A stretch of 64,000 bases of DNA from Fusobacterium varium (GCA_021531615.1 JADYUE010000004.1:24275-88274); one strand, 5' to 3'. Shown: positions 45,148-54,295, counted from the first letter of the stretch. Program-made: numbers and translations. Notes: a model not told the origin generated them from the letters alone.

Positions 45148-47979
45148 CTATTTAAAAAAATCTGCATATTTTTTTGCTTTTTCAGCATTAATACCTTTTA
45201 ACTCATTATAATATTTTGTTGCTTCAACTTTATTTCCAGATTTTAAAGTTAGATAAATCAATTTTTCCAATACAAATTCTCTATAATTCAATTCCTTTCC
45301 TAATGAATATAGCTCTTTATATAAAACTATTGCTTCCTTCTCTTTTTTCATCTTTTCATTAAGTTGAGCTGCCTTTAATTTAGAAACTTGAGAATACTGA
45401 CCATTATACATTATATAGCCTTTTGTATATCCACTTAAAGCTTCATCATTTTTTCCTTCTATCTCATTTATATTAGCTAATTGGTATAATACAAAATCTT
45501 TGTATATACTATTTTCCATCTCGTTAACTTGTAAATAATATTTTTTTGCCTCTTTATATTTCTTATTTTTAAAGTAGTTTGATCCTATATTTATACAAGC
45601 ATAGTCTTTATATCTTGGACTTTTTAATAATTTTTCATATTCAGCCATTGCAGCTTTTTTATTCCCTTGTTTCTCATAAATAAGTGAATCATAATAACTT
45701 TTTATATCTAAATTTGTTATTCCTTCAATATATTTTTGAGCTGCTTTCAAATTATTTTTAGCTAAATGAATATCTAAAATCTTAGCTGCTGTATTATCTT
45801 TTACAATTGGATCTACAGAACTACTATAAAGTTCTTCATAGTTTTTCAAAGCTTTTTCATTGTCATTACTATTTTCATAGATCTCTCCAGACATCATTAA
45901 AAGAGTATCTTTCATTCTACTAACTGGATATTTTACAAGAAACTCATTTTTACCCTTTTCAAAATTAACAGTGTCTCCACTATTTAAAAGTATTGTCAAA
46001 TACCAATAAAAAGCTTTTTCTCCATAAGCACTATCACCATAGTTATCTACTACATATTTATACTCTTCCTTAGCTTTTTCATAATTCTTTTCAGAGTAGT
46101 ATGATTCTGCTATTTGGAATTTTCCATATGCTTCAAATCCTTTTTCATTTGACAGTTTTGAATAATATTCTCTACTCTTTTCAAAATTATCTTTTCTAAA
46201 ATAACTAATTGCTAATTTATCTAAGACTTCATTTTTATTTTCAGGATTTTCTAAAGTTAGATAACTTTCTCCATAGTTAATTGCCTCATCATATTTTTCC
46301 CATAAGAAATAATTTCTCATCTTATTAAATTTTACTTTTTCTTGCATAGTTGCATCGGCTGTGGTGTCTGTTTCAAGTTCAGTAAAATATCTGTCTGCTT
46401 CATCATATTTACCCATTCCAACAGATGCTATCCCTTTTAAATATTTTATCTCAAGATTTCCTTCTCCATCTTCAGAATTTAAATATTCCATCATCTCATC
46501 ATATCTTTGTTCAGCTAATAAAGATACTACTAAGTTATTTAAAATATTAAAATCCTTTCCTTGAGATAAAAACTCTTTATATACATCTATTGCTAAATCA
46601 ACTTTTCCATTTTTATAATATGCCTCTCCAACAGAAAAATAGATATTTCTTCTATACTCAGTATCTGTAGGATATTTAGTTTTATACTCATAAAATCTTC
46701 TTTGAAGATCATCTATATCCTCAACTTTATTGTCTATTACTATTATTCTATATAAATTTTCAAGATTAGGAGTTCTTGCATAAAGTCTACCATAGTAATC
46801 CTTTGATAATTTATATTCTCCAATTTCATAAGCTGAATTTGCAATTATTAAATTTATATTATCTGTATCCTGTTGATTTACAACAACTCTTTTTATCTCA
46901 TCTCTATTTCTAATTATCTTACTATAATTTTTTAACTTATAATCTATAGCAAAAATATAGTATAAAGATTGGTTATAATAATCTGTCTTTTTTAAACTTT
47001 CAAAATATTTTTGTGCTTCTTTTAATCTATTTAATTTGTATAGAGAGAAACCGTATCCATACATCAATTTAGGATCGTTTGGAGTATTAGTTTTTGAATA
47101 ATAGCTGATTGCCCTATTGTAATCTCCCTTAGTAGCATACAGATCTCCTATCATTCTCATAGCCTCTCCATATTCCTTTGTTCCTTGAAGCATAGAAACA
47201 TAATTCTCTACAATCTCTCCATTTCCTCTATTACTATATATCTCTATCAGATTAAGTATTGATTTTCTTCCATAAGCACTTGATTTATCTTTTTCTACAA
47301 CTTTTTTAAAAGCAGTTATAGCTTCATCAACTCTATTTTGTTTATAATAAGCTGATCCATAAAGATAATTCATCATTACCCTATTTTTACCACTATTTTT
47401 AGAATAATTATCTAAATATAGAACTGTTTTGGGATATTCACCTTTATTATATGCCAACATTGCCAATCCTAACATTGAATCATCAGCATACTTTTTATTC
47501 AATTCTATTAACTTTTTAAATAATTCCTCTGCTTTAGGATAATTTTCTTTAGCTAAATAAGTCATAGCTGCATCATAAAAAGCTTTTTCATAATATATTC
47601 CATTTTTGTCTAAAGATTTTAGATAAAATTCACTTTTTTCACTCTCTCCCAATGCAGTGTAACACTTCATCAAATAAAAGTTTATTTCATCCTTCTCTTT
47701 TCTACTTAAATTACTATTAAGAGATAACATTTTAAAATAAACTATTGCATTTTCATAATCTTCTTGAAGCAAATATGCCTTTGCTATTCTATCTTGGATA
47801 TTTCTTGTATGTCTAGATTCTGGATATTTTTTTAAGAATTTTACTGACTCTGTTACTGCAATAGAAAATTTCTTTTGCTTATATAGTTCATCTAAGAATG
47901 CTATATCCTCTTTTTCAGAAGCAACTAATATCATATTCGTACTTAATAACAGTGCAAGCACCCAATGTAATTTTTTCAA
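45148..47979 (-). CDS. Large exported TPR-repeat protein
   Basis: This 943-residue protein has a signal peptide (KKLHWVLALLLSTNMILVAS) followed by TPR-like helical repeats along nearly its whole length. Repeat hallmarks (A-x-x-Y-x-KANY/NF-x-x-A, e.g. YENAIVYFKML, YPKAEELFKKLIEL, YDEADRYFTELE, YEKAKEEYKYVVDNYGDSAYGEKAFYW) recur every 34-37 residues. It resembles the periplasmic TPR proteins (YbgF/CpoB, BamD-like) that work with Tol/Exb systems. It is probably a scaffold for protein interactions in the periplasm. It starts 11 nt after the DUF116 gene. Confidence 0.88.
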   Translation of the reverse strand: MKKLHWVLALLLSTNMILVASEKEDIAFLDELYKQKKFSIAVTESVKFLKKYPESRHTRNIQDRIAKAYLLQEDYENAIVYFKMLSLNSNLSRKEKDEINFYLMKCYTALGESEKSEFYLKSLDKNGIYYEKAFYDAAMTYLAKENYPKAEELFKKLIELNKKYADDSMLGLAMLAYNKGEYPKTVLYLDNYSKNSGKNRVMMNYLYGSAYYKQNRVDEAITAFKKVVEKDKSSAYGRKSILNLIEIYSNRGNGEIVENYVSMLQGTKEYGEAMRMIGDLYATKGDYNRAISYYSKTNTPNDPKLMYGYGFSLYKLNRLKEAQKYFESLKKTDYYNQSLYYIFAIDYKLKNYSKIIRNRDEIKRVVVNQQDTDNINLIIANSAYEIGEYKLSKDYYGRLYARTPNLENLYRIIVIDNKVEDIDDLQRRFYEYKTKYPTDTEYRRNIYFSVGEAYYKNGKVDLAIDVYKEFLSQGKDFNILNNLVVSLLAEQRYDEMMEYLNSEDGEGNLEIKYLKGIASVGMGKYDEADRYFTELETDTTADATMQEKVKFNKMRNYFLWEKYDEAINYGESYLTLENPENKNEVLDKLAISYFRKDNFEKSREYYSKLSNEKGFEAYGKFQIAESYYSEKNYEKAKEEYKYVVDNYGDSAYGEKAFYWYLTILLNSGDTVNFEKGKNEFLVKYPVSRMKDTLLMMSGEIYENSNDNEKALKNYEELYSSSVDPIVKDNTAAKILDIHLAKNNLKAAQKYIEGITNLDIKSYYDSLIYEKQGNKKAAMAEYEKLLKSPRYKDYACINIGSNYFKNKKYKEAKKYYLQVNEMENSIYKDFVLYQLANINEIEGKNDEALSGYTKGYIMYNGQYSQVSKLKAAQLNEKMKKEKEAIVLYKELYSLGKELNYREFVLEKLIYLTLKSGNKVEATKYYNELKGINAEKAKKYADFFK

Positions 47980-47990
47980 TGTGCTCCCTC

Positions 47991-48524
47991 CTAAATTTTA
48001 TAAAAATTTTTTAAAACTCTTCTTATTTCTTCTATAGATACAGTTGTATTTACACATGGCTCATTGAGTATTTTATTAAATACTCCGATTACTCTTACAG
48101 GAAAAGCATCATGAATTCCAGACATTAAATCTCTTTTACATGCCACTGCTATCACTAAATTTGGCTTTATCTCTTTTATATGTTTTCTTGCTAAAGTTCC
48201 TCCAGTAGCTATTTTTATCTCAACTGGATACTCTTTTTTTAACTGTAATAGATCACTTATAACACACTGTCCACAACTACGACAATTATCTATATCTGAT
48301 GTTACCTTATATGGACATACATATTTTTGAATACAATGAGGTAATAAAATCAATATTTTATTTATCTTCTTATTTTTAAGTTCTTTTTCTACTATTTTAT
48401 TGTTGTATTCTAAAAATTTTTCTGCTATTTCATTCTTTTCAACAGGATTTTTTTTTCTATCTGTAAACAAAAATAACATATAATAAAAATCATACACTAT
48501 TTTTCTAAAAAAATTAATGTTCAT
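47991..48524 (-). CDS. DUF116 protein
   Basis: This 177-residue protein belongs to DUF116. An N-terminal basic/hydrophobic segment is followed by ILILLPHCIQKYVCPYKV, then the cysteine pair DNCRSCGQCVISDLL, and IKIATGGTLARKHI and VIAVACKRDLMSGI. Six or more conserved cysteines suggest an iron-sulfur or zinc site. Function unknown. It is the first gene of the twelve-gene operon. Confidence 0.85.
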   Translation of the reverse strand: MNINFFRKIVYDFYYMLFLFTDRKKNPVEKNEIAEKFLEYNNKIVEKELKNKKINKILILLPHCIQKYVCPYKVTSDIDNCRSCGQCVISDLLQLKKEYPVEIKIATGGTLARKHIKEIKPNLVIAVACKRDLMSGIHDAFPVRVIGVFNKILNEPCVNTTVSIEEIRRVLKNFYKI

Positions 48525-48552
48525 TCTTTTACCTCTTTAATTTTATTAGAAA

Positions 48553-48581
48553 ATTATACCACAATTATATCCCTATTTCAA
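48553..48581 (-). promoter_or_regulatory. Promoter of the DUF116-TPR-Exb-TonB-dnaX-dnaB operon
   Basis: On the minus strand TTGAAA (48581-48576) and TATAAT (48558-48553) are 17 bp apart, about 30 bp before the DUF116 ATG. Confidence 0.7.
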
Positions 48582-48603
48582 ACATTCAAAATTTTACTCA
48601 CAA

Positions 48604-48640
48604 GAAAAATAGAGCTAATGTTCTTTATTAGCTCATTTTT
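48604..48640. terminator. Terminator after dnaN
   Basis: GAGCTAAT (48612-48619) pairs with ATTAGCTC (48627-48634), with T-rich tracts on both strands. It separates the plsY-dnaN unit from the following operon. Confidence 0.82.
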
Positions 48641-48645
48641 TATAA

Positions 48646-49776
48646 TTAATCTTTTAAAGCAAGTGGCATAACTACATAAAGATAATTAGTTTCAGCTTCT
48701 TGTCTAATTCTTACTGAACTATTAGGACTTATAAAGTTTAAAATAATATCACTATCTTTATCTAAGTTTTGAATAAATTCTGATATAAATTTAGCATTAA
48801 GAGAGATCTTTATTCTTTCTCCCTCATATTCTACTTCTAATTGTTCATTAATTCTAGCAATATCATTAACTCCATTTATTTTAAGAAGTTTTCCCTCAAT
48901 CTCAAATGTTGCCCCATATTTAGATTCTGCATTGTTTTTTACAAATATAATTATTCTTCTTAATACCTTTGAAAAGACATCATTATTTATAATAAGAGTC
49001 TTATTGTAAGCATCATTTCCTAAAATTCCTTTATAATTAGGAAATACTAAGTCTATAACTCTACTTACCATCAATGTTTCAGCTATTTTAAAATATATCT
49101 GTTTTTCTGTTGAATATACTACGATTTCAACTTCATCCATATTTTTCAATAGTTTAGTTAGAGCTTCAACTGTATTTAAAGGTATGCTTACTTCTATACT
49201 TCCTTTTATCTCTTCTAATTCTTTTTCTAAGAAAACAAGTCTATATGTATCAGTTGTTGCAAATTTTAGTTTTTTACCCTCATTTTCCATTCTAACACAA
49301 TTTATAGAAAGATTATCACTTGATGTTGAAGCTGCAAATTTTACTTTTTCTAAAATATTAGCTAACTCCACACTATTAATTTTAAAGTTTTCTTTATCTT
49401 TTACTGATTCTACACTTTCTATAATATTAGGGAAATCTTCTGGATTCATTAAAGAAAATTCTGATGCTGAGTCTGAACTCTCTATATAAAGATTGTTATC
49501 TCTTACACTTAAAACGATCTCTTCATCTTTTATCTCTCTTAAATATTCATCTACTAATTGATGTTGAAAAACTATTTTTCCCTCTTCTATTATCTCTTCT
49601 ACCTTTGTTTCAGTTGTGATAGTTGTTTCTAAGTTAGTTCCACAAAAAAATAGATTATCTCCTTTTGTTTCTAAATATGTACAAGAAATTATTGGTTTTA
49701 TTTTATTTTCACTAATAACCTTTTCTACTATTTTTAATCTCTTTAAGAACTCCTGTCTTTTTACCCTTACAATCAA
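48646..49776 (-). CDS. dnaN: DNA polymerase III beta subunit (sliding clamp)
   Basis: This 376-residue clamp tethers the replicative polymerase to DNA. It begins MIVRVKRQEFLKRLKIVEKVI and has the three-domain pattern with FQHQLVDEYLREI, LMNPEDFPN near residue 115, INCVRMENEGKKLKFATTDTYRL near residue 165, and the C-terminal YLYVVMPL typical of DnaN (VMP-type ending). It is not next to dnaA here but behind a sigma-factor gene. Confidence 0.95.
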   Translation of the reverse strand: MIVRVKRQEFLKRLKIVEKVISENKIKPIISCTYLETKGDNLFFCGTNLETTITTETKVEEIIEEGKIVFQHQLVDEYLREIKDEEIVLSVRDNNLYIESSDSASEFSLMNPEDFPNIIESVESVKDKENFKINSVELANILEKVKFAASTSSDNLSINCVRMENEGKKLKFATTDTYRLVFLEKELEEIKGSIEVSIPLNTVEALTKLLKNMDEVEIVVYSTEKQIYFKIAETLMVSRVIDLVFPNYKGILGNDAYNKTLIINNDVFSKVLRRIIIFVKNNAESKYGATFEIEGKLLKINGVNDIARINEQLEVEYEGERIKISLNAKFISEFIQNLDKDSDIILNFISPNSSVRIRQEAETNYLYVVMPLALKD

Positions 49777-49803
49777 CTTTCTTTCCTCCCTATTTAACTT
49801 ACC

Positions 49804-50628
49804 TTAATTAAAAAAGCCCTCTTTTAAATCTTTAGTGTATCTAAACTTAAGCTTTTCTAATGTCCTTTTCTCTATTTGACGAACTCTTTCACGAGTTATA
49901 TTTAAACTTTTTCCAATCTCTTCAAGTGTATAAATATCAGAACCATCTAAACCATATCTCTGTTTTAATATTGATTTTTCTCTTTCATCAAGTTCCTCAA
50001 CTAAATCTCTTACATGTTTCATTCCCATTTCACGAAAAATCTCTTCTTCCATAGAGATCTCTTGTTCTTGAGCTATAGTATCCTCCAAGGAGATATCCTC
50101 TCCAATTGACATACTTAAAGACATAGGGTCTTGAAAATCCCTTATTATATTTTCTACTTTTTCTGCATCTATATGAAGATCTTCAGCTATTTGTTCAACT
50201 GAAGGATAATTACCTCCTGTTTGAAGTTTATCCATTATATATCTATTTATCTTATTTAAAAGATCATACTTATATGATGGTATTCTAATCTCTCTTCCTT
50301 TAACAATTATAGCCTTCATAATAGCTTGTCTTATCCACCAAACTGCATAAGTGGAAAATCTAAATCCTTTATCTATATCAAACTTATCAATTGCATAGAT
50401 AAGTCCCATATTACCTTCACTAATCAGATCAATAAAGCTCATCCCCTTATTGACATACCCTTTTGCTATATTCACTACTAATTTTAGATTAGAAGTTATC
50501 AATTCATTTTTAGCCTCAATATCTCCATTTTTAGCTTTTACTAAAAGAGAAAACTCCTCTTCTTTACTTAGTAACTTATGTTTTTTTATGTCTTTTAAAT
50601 ATAAACTTATAAGATCTTTATCAGCCAT
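49804..50628 (-). CDS. RNA polymerase sigma factor, sigma-70 family without region 1.1
   Basis: This 274-residue sigma factor contains region 1.2 (DLISLYLKDIKKHKLLSKEEE), region 2 (KLVVNIAKGYVNKGMSFIDLISEGNMGLIYAIDKFD and RFSTYAVWWIRQAI), region 3 (YPSVEQIAEDLHIDAEKVENII) and region 4 with the helix-turn-helix TLEEIGKSLNITRERVRQIE. It lacks the large acidic region 1.1 and the non-conserved insert of primary RpoD. It may therefore be an RpoS- or SigA-like group 2 factor or a compact primary one. It lies between gpsA and dnaN. Confidence 0.9.
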   Translation of the reverse strand: MADKDLISLYLKDIKKHKLLSKEEEFSLLVKAKNGDIEAKNELITSNLKLVVNIAKGYVNKGMSFIDLISEGNMGLIYAIDKFDIDKGFRFSTYAVWWIRQAIMKAIIVKGREIRIPSYKYDLLNKINRYIMDKLQTGGNYPSVEQIAEDLHIDAEKVENIIRDFQDPMSLSMSIGEDISLEDTIAQEQEISMEEEIFREMGMKHVRDLVEELDEREKSILKQRYGLDGSDIYTLEEIGKSLNITRERVRQIEKRTLEKLKFRYTKDLKEGFFN

Positions 50629-50653
50629 TTTCTATCCCCACACTTATCATATT

Positions 50654-51655
50654 TTAATAAAATTCTTCTTTTAAAGTTCTTTCCATAAGTTCTGTTACCA
50701 TACTTGTTGCATCAGCATCTTTATAAAGAATATTATAAGTTGCTTCTAGTATTGGCATCGATATATTTTTCGCTTTTGCTTGTTCATAAACTGCTTTTAC
50801 TGTTGGAACACCTTCTGCTACCATTGTCATCTCATCTAAAATTTGTTGAAGTTTTTGTCCTCTTCCTAAGCATTCTCCAACATGTCTATTTCTACTATGT
50901 TTACTAGCACAAGTAACTATTAAGTCACCTATTCCACTTAAACCTGAAAAAGTTATCTCCTTTGCTCCACAAGCTTTTCCAAATCTTGTCATCTCAGCTA
51001 TTCCTCTAGTTATTAAAGCAGCTTTTGTATTATCTCCAAATCCCATTCCATCAGCTATACCTGCTCCTATAGCCAAACAGTTTTTTACTGCTGCACCTAT
51101 TTCAACTCCAGTTATATCTTCATTTAGATATACTCTGAAATTCTTACTATTAAACAATTCTTGTATTCTAGCTGCATTTTCTTTTACTCCTGCTGCAACA
51201 ATAGTTGTTGGTATCCCTATTGCTACCTCTTCAGCATGAGTAGGTCCTGATAAAACAACTATATTTTTATGAAACTTTCCTTTTATCTCATCTTTCATAA
51301 CTTCAGAAAGACGCATTCCTGTTAAAACTTCTATTCCTTTTGCAGTATTTACAAGTAACATATCCTCAGTAATATCATTTGAAAAACTTCCAATTACCTT
51401 TCTTAAAACTTGAGATGGTACTGAAAATACAACATATTTTATTCCATCTAATAATCCTTCTTTTTTATTAGTAACCTTTAAATTATCTGGAAACTTTACT
51501 CCTGGTAAAAATCTTTTATTTTCTCTCTCTCTTTGAATCTCTTCTGCTCTCTCTTGGTTAAATTCCCATAGAGTTACATCATAATCTTTTCTTGCTAAAA
51601 CAAGCCCTAACGCTGTTCCCCAACTTCCTGCACCGATGATAACTACTTTTTCCAT
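50654..51655 (-). CDS. gpsA: NAD(P)-dependent glycerol-3-phosphate dehydrogenase
   Basis: This 333-residue enzyme reduces dihydroxyacetone phosphate to glycerol-3-phosphate for phospholipid synthesis. The Rossmann motif is VIIGAGSWGTALG at residues 4-16; NTAKGIEV, LSGPTHAEEVA, EIGAAVKNCLAIGAGIADG with the catalytic Lys, and SGIGDLIVTCASKHSRN follow. It is 14 bp after plsY, the acyltransferase that uses its product. Confidence 0.96.
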   Translation of the reverse strand: MEKVVIIGAGSWGTALGLVLARKDYDVTLWEFNQERAEEIQRERENKRFLPGVKFPDNLKVTNKKEGLLDGIKYVVFSVPSQVLRKVIGSFSNDITEDMLLVNTAKGIEVLTGMRLSEVMKDEIKGKFHKNIVVLSGPTHAEEVAIGIPTTIVAAGVKENAARIQELFNSKNFRVYLNEDITGVEIGAAVKNCLAIGAGIADGMGFGDNTKAALITRGIAEMTRFGKACGAKEITFSGLSGIGDLIVTCASKHSRNRHVGECLGRGQKLQQILDEMTMVAEGVPTVKAVYEQAKAKNISMPILEATYNILYKDADATSMVTELMERTLKEEFY

Positions 51656-51669
51656 AAACTTTTCACTCC

Positions 51670-52278
51670 TTATTTTAGCTTAAATTTGTTCTCTGTTCCA
51701 TTTATTAATCTAGTAATATTTGTTCTGTGTCTCCAAATAACAAAAATACCTATTAAAAGCGTCATTACAGTTAGAGGAATTCTTCCTACATCATTTCTAA
51801 TAGGACTAAAAGCAGTAAGAATTGGAAGTGCTGCTGCTGCTATTATAGATCCTAACGATATATATCTTGTAAAATATACTACTAATATAAATATAATTAA
51901 TAGAGCTAAAGTAACATTAGGAATTAAAAATAAAAATACACCTAAACTTGTTGCAACTCCTTTTCCACCTTTAAAGTTTAAAAAGAATGAAAGAGAATGT
52001 CCAACAATTGCTAAAACTCCTATAACTAAAAGCATATTTCCTGAAATCCCAAATCTGCTAGCTAAAAATGGTGGTAAAAAACCTTTTAAAGCATCTGCAA
52101 TTAAAACCATTATTCCATATCTTGGTCCAAGAACTCTATAGGCATTTGTAGCTCCTGAGTTTTTACTTCCATGCTCTCTTATATCTATATTTTTAAAATA
52201 TTTTCCTATCCAAACACCATTTGGCAAAGCACCCATAACATATCCTAATACTAAAAAAAATATTATTTTCATACTCAA
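51670..52278 (-). CDS. plsY: Glycerol-3-phosphate acyltransferase PlsY
   Basis: This 202-residue inner-membrane enzyme acylates glycerol-3-phosphate with acyl-phosphate. It has about five transmembrane helices and the PlsY motifs: GALPNGVWIGK, DIREHGSKNSGATNAYR, FFLNFKGGKGVATSLGVF, and IFVIWRHRTNITRLINGTENK near the end. It is the first gene of the plsY-gpsA-sigma-dnaN unit. Confidence 0.95.
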   Translation of the reverse strand: MSMKIIFFLVLGYVMGALPNGVWIGKYFKNIDIREHGSKNSGATNAYRVLGPRYGIMVLIADALKGFLPPFLASRFGISGNMLLVIGVLAIVGHSLSFFLNFKGGKGVATSLGVFLFLIPNVTLALLIIFILVVYFTRYISLGSIIAAAALPILTAFSPIRNDVGRIPLTVMTLLIGIFVIWRHRTNITRLINGTENKFKLK

Positions 52279-52366
52279 TCTCCTATATTTTTTATTTTTA
52301 TATTCAAAAATGTAATTTAAATAATCTCGCTTTTTATCACCTCTTAATAACAGATATTTATTTTAG

Positions 52367-52395
52367 ATTATATCATATAAAAATAGAAGTATAAA
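52367..52395 (-). promoter_or_regulatory. Probable promoter of plsY-gpsA-sigma-dnaN
   Basis: On the minus strand TTTATA (52395-52390) and TATAAT (52372-52367) are 17 bp apart, about 90 bp before the plsY ATG. Confidence 0.55.
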
Positions 52396-52512
52396 GTAAG
52401 AAATAAAATTTCTATTTCCTATATTATGTGATTTAGTTACAGACAAAAGAAAAAAAATAATATATAATACAATCAAGAAATGAAATTAAAATATTTAAAA
52501 GGAGGCATTCAT

Positions 52513-52827
52513 ATGGCAATTTTACATATAACTAAAGAAAATTTTGAAAAAGAGGTTTTAAAATCAGATGTTCCTGTAGTTGTTGATTTCTGGGCAGCAT
52601 GGTGTGGACCTTGTAAAGCTCTAGCACCTAGACTTGAAGAGGCTGACTCTCAACTTAACTCTGAGGTTAAAATAGCAAAAATTAATATTGATGAAGAGGA
52701 AGAATTAGCTGCTCAATTTAGAGTAATGAGCATTCCTACTTTATTACTATTTAAAAACGGAACTCCTGTTGAAAAATCTGTTGGTTTAGTTTCAACTGAA
52801 GAACTTTTAGAGTTTGCAAAAAAATAA
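52513..52827 (+). CDS. trxA: Thioredoxin
   Basis: This 104-residue thiol-disulfide reductase has the classical fold signature VVVDFWAAWCGPCKALAPRLEE with active-site Cys-Gly-Pro-Cys, KINIDEEEELAAQFRVMSIPTLLLFKNG with the cis-proline, and GLVSTEELLEF. The open frame starts at 52480, but AAGGAGG at 52499-52505 is correctly spaced for the ATG at 52513. Monocistronic, with a strong terminator. Confidence 0.96.
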   Translation: MAILHITKENFEKEVLKSDVPVVVDFWAAWCGPCKALAPRLEEADSQLNSEVKIAKINIDEEEELAAQFRVMSIPTLLLFKNGTPVEKSVGLVSTEELLEFAKK

Positions 52828-52845
52828 TCCTTCGTGAAGTTAATT

Positions 52846-52893
52846 AATAAAAATCTCTCTATCTAAAATGATTTAGGTAGAGAGATTTTTTTA
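52846..52893 (+). terminator. Strong terminator after trxA
   Basis: AAATCTCTCTA pairs with TAGAGAGATTT, extended by CTAAA/TTTAG inside the loop, followed by seven T residues (52886-52892). Confidence 0.9.
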
Positions 52894-52987
52894 TACTAGT
52901 TATATAAATCTTTAATTAAAGAAAAATTTAGTTGAAATAATTATTTTAAAACTCTATAATATAAAAAATGATTAGTGGGTGATAATT

Positions 52988-53398
52988 ATGAACAAAAAGT
53001 TTAATTTAATAATCTTATTTTCACTCTTTTTTTTAATTATTGGATGCTCTAATGTAGGAGTTTCTCCAGGAATAGGTATAGGCTGGGGAAGTAGAGGACA
53101 CTTTGGGGCTGGAATCTCTTTAAATACTTGGGCAACCTCAGATAGTTGGGGAAAAGATGAAGTCTATAAAAATTTTTACATAAAAAACTTTAATTATCTT
53201 GTAAAAAAATATGATAATTTAATTAAAAATAAAGATACTAGTTTAGAAGAAATTAAAGAGTTAAAAGTAAAAATGTTAGCTCTTAGACATCAAGTAAATA
53301 CAGATTGGAATGAGATTGAAAAAAGGAAAAAATTTATAGAAGATTTTAATAAAAAAATTGATTTTTATATTAATAGTTTAAATAATTTAGAAAAATAA
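52988..53398 (+). CDS. Small lipoprotein of unknown function
   Basis: This 136-residue protein has a lipoprotein signal (NLIILFSLFFLIIGC, Cys at about residue 20), a glycine-rich stretch (VGVSPGIGIGWGSRGHFGAGISLNTWA) and a C-terminal charged helical part (residues 50-136) likely to be a coiled coil. No family is recognised. GGTGAT serves as Shine-Dalgarno for the ATG at 52988; a GTG three codons earlier is less likely. The TauE gene follows after 18 nt. Confidence 0.78.
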   Translation: MNKKFNLIILFSLFFLIIGCSNVGVSPGIGIGWGSRGHFGAGISLNTWATSDSWGKDEVYKNFYIKNFNYLVKKYDNLIKNKDTSLEEIKELKVKMLALRHQVNTDWNEIEKRKKFIEDFNKKIDFYINSLNNLEK

Positions 53399-53416
53399 AA
53401 CATTTAGGGAGGATTT

Positions 53417-54244
53417 ATGTTTAGTTTAGTTGAAGGAGCTAGTTTTTCATCTTTTATATTTTTAGGTTTAGCCTGTTTTTTTGCAGCTTTTATTGATGCC
53501 ATTGCTGGTGGTGGTGGACTTATTAGTTTACCTGCATTTTTAGCCTCTGGTTTACCTGCTCATGTAGCTTTAGGAACTAATAAGATTGCTGCTTGTTGCT
53601 CTACTATTGCAAGTAGTGCTAAATTTGCTCAATCTGGAAAAATAAATTGGACTATGATGAAAAAATTAGCTGGTTTCTCTTTTGTTGGTGCTGTATTAGG
53701 AGTTAAAACTGTAGTGATGATAGATTCTAAATATCTATATCCTATAGCAATAGTACTTTTACTTTTAGTTCTTGTTTACACTCTTCATAATAAAAATTTA
53801 GGTGAAGAAAATCAATTTAAGGAACTTACTAGCCAAAATATTAAATATGGAATTATAATGGCTTTAGTTATGGGATTTTATGATGGTTTCTTTGGACCAG
53901 GTACAGGTTCTTTCTTAATTTTTGCTCTTATAAGAATATTTAAGTTAGATTTTACAAATGCCAGTGGAAATGCAAAAATATTAAATTTATCAAGTAATAT
54001 TGCAAGTGTTATTGTTTTCTCTTATATGGGAAAAGTTAATCTTCTTTATGCCTTCTCTATGGCTGCTATTATGATAGTTGGGGCTACTATTGGAGCTAAA
54101 ATGGCTGTAACAAGAGGAAGTAAATTTATTAAACCTATGTTTTTAATTGTTACAACTATTGTTTTAACTAAGATGATTGCTGAATCAATATTCCACATTG
54201 ATATTTCTGGACTTATAAAATCATATATGTCTATCTTTATTTAA
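53417..54244 (+). CDS. TauE/SafE (DUF81) family membrane transporter
   Basis: This 275-residue protein has about eight transmembrane helices in two related halves. Repeat signatures are FFAAFIDAIAGGGGLISLPAFLASGLPAHVALGTNK in the first half and GFYDGFFGPGTGSFLIFALIRIFKLDFTNASGNAKILN in the second. The family exports sulfite, sulfoacetate or other organosulfur anions, but many members have unknown substrates. Possibly co-transcribed with the lipoprotein gene. Confidence 0.9.
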   Translation: MFSLVEGASFSSFIFLGLACFFAAFIDAIAGGGGLISLPAFLASGLPAHVALGTNKIAACCSTIASSAKFAQSGKINWTMMKKLAGFSFVGAVLGVKTVVMIDSKYLYPIAIVLLLLVLVYTLHNKNLGEENQFKELTSQNIKYGIIMALVMGFYDGFFGPGTGSFLIFALIRIFKLDFTNASGNAKILNLSSNIASVIVFSYMGKVNLLYAFSMAAIMIVGATIGAKMAVTRGSKFIKPMFLIVTTIVLTKMIAESIFHIDISGLIKSYMSIFI

Positions 54245-54245
54245 G

Positions 54246-54295
54246 AAAAAAGCTGTTATTTCTCTCTATATGAAAGAATAACAGCTTTATTTTTA
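54246..54295. terminator. Bidirectional terminator between tauE-like and fplA-like genes
   Basis: AAAGCTGTTATT (54249-54260) pairs perfectly with AATAACAGCTTT (54277-54288), with T-rich tracts on both strands. It overlaps the last codons of the minus-strand gene by three bases. Confidence 0.88.

Noticed and set aside
41344..48600. Sigma-54 (-24/-12) promoter near the activator gene
   Set aside because: Reading both strands I found no TGGCAC with a properly spaced TTGC element.
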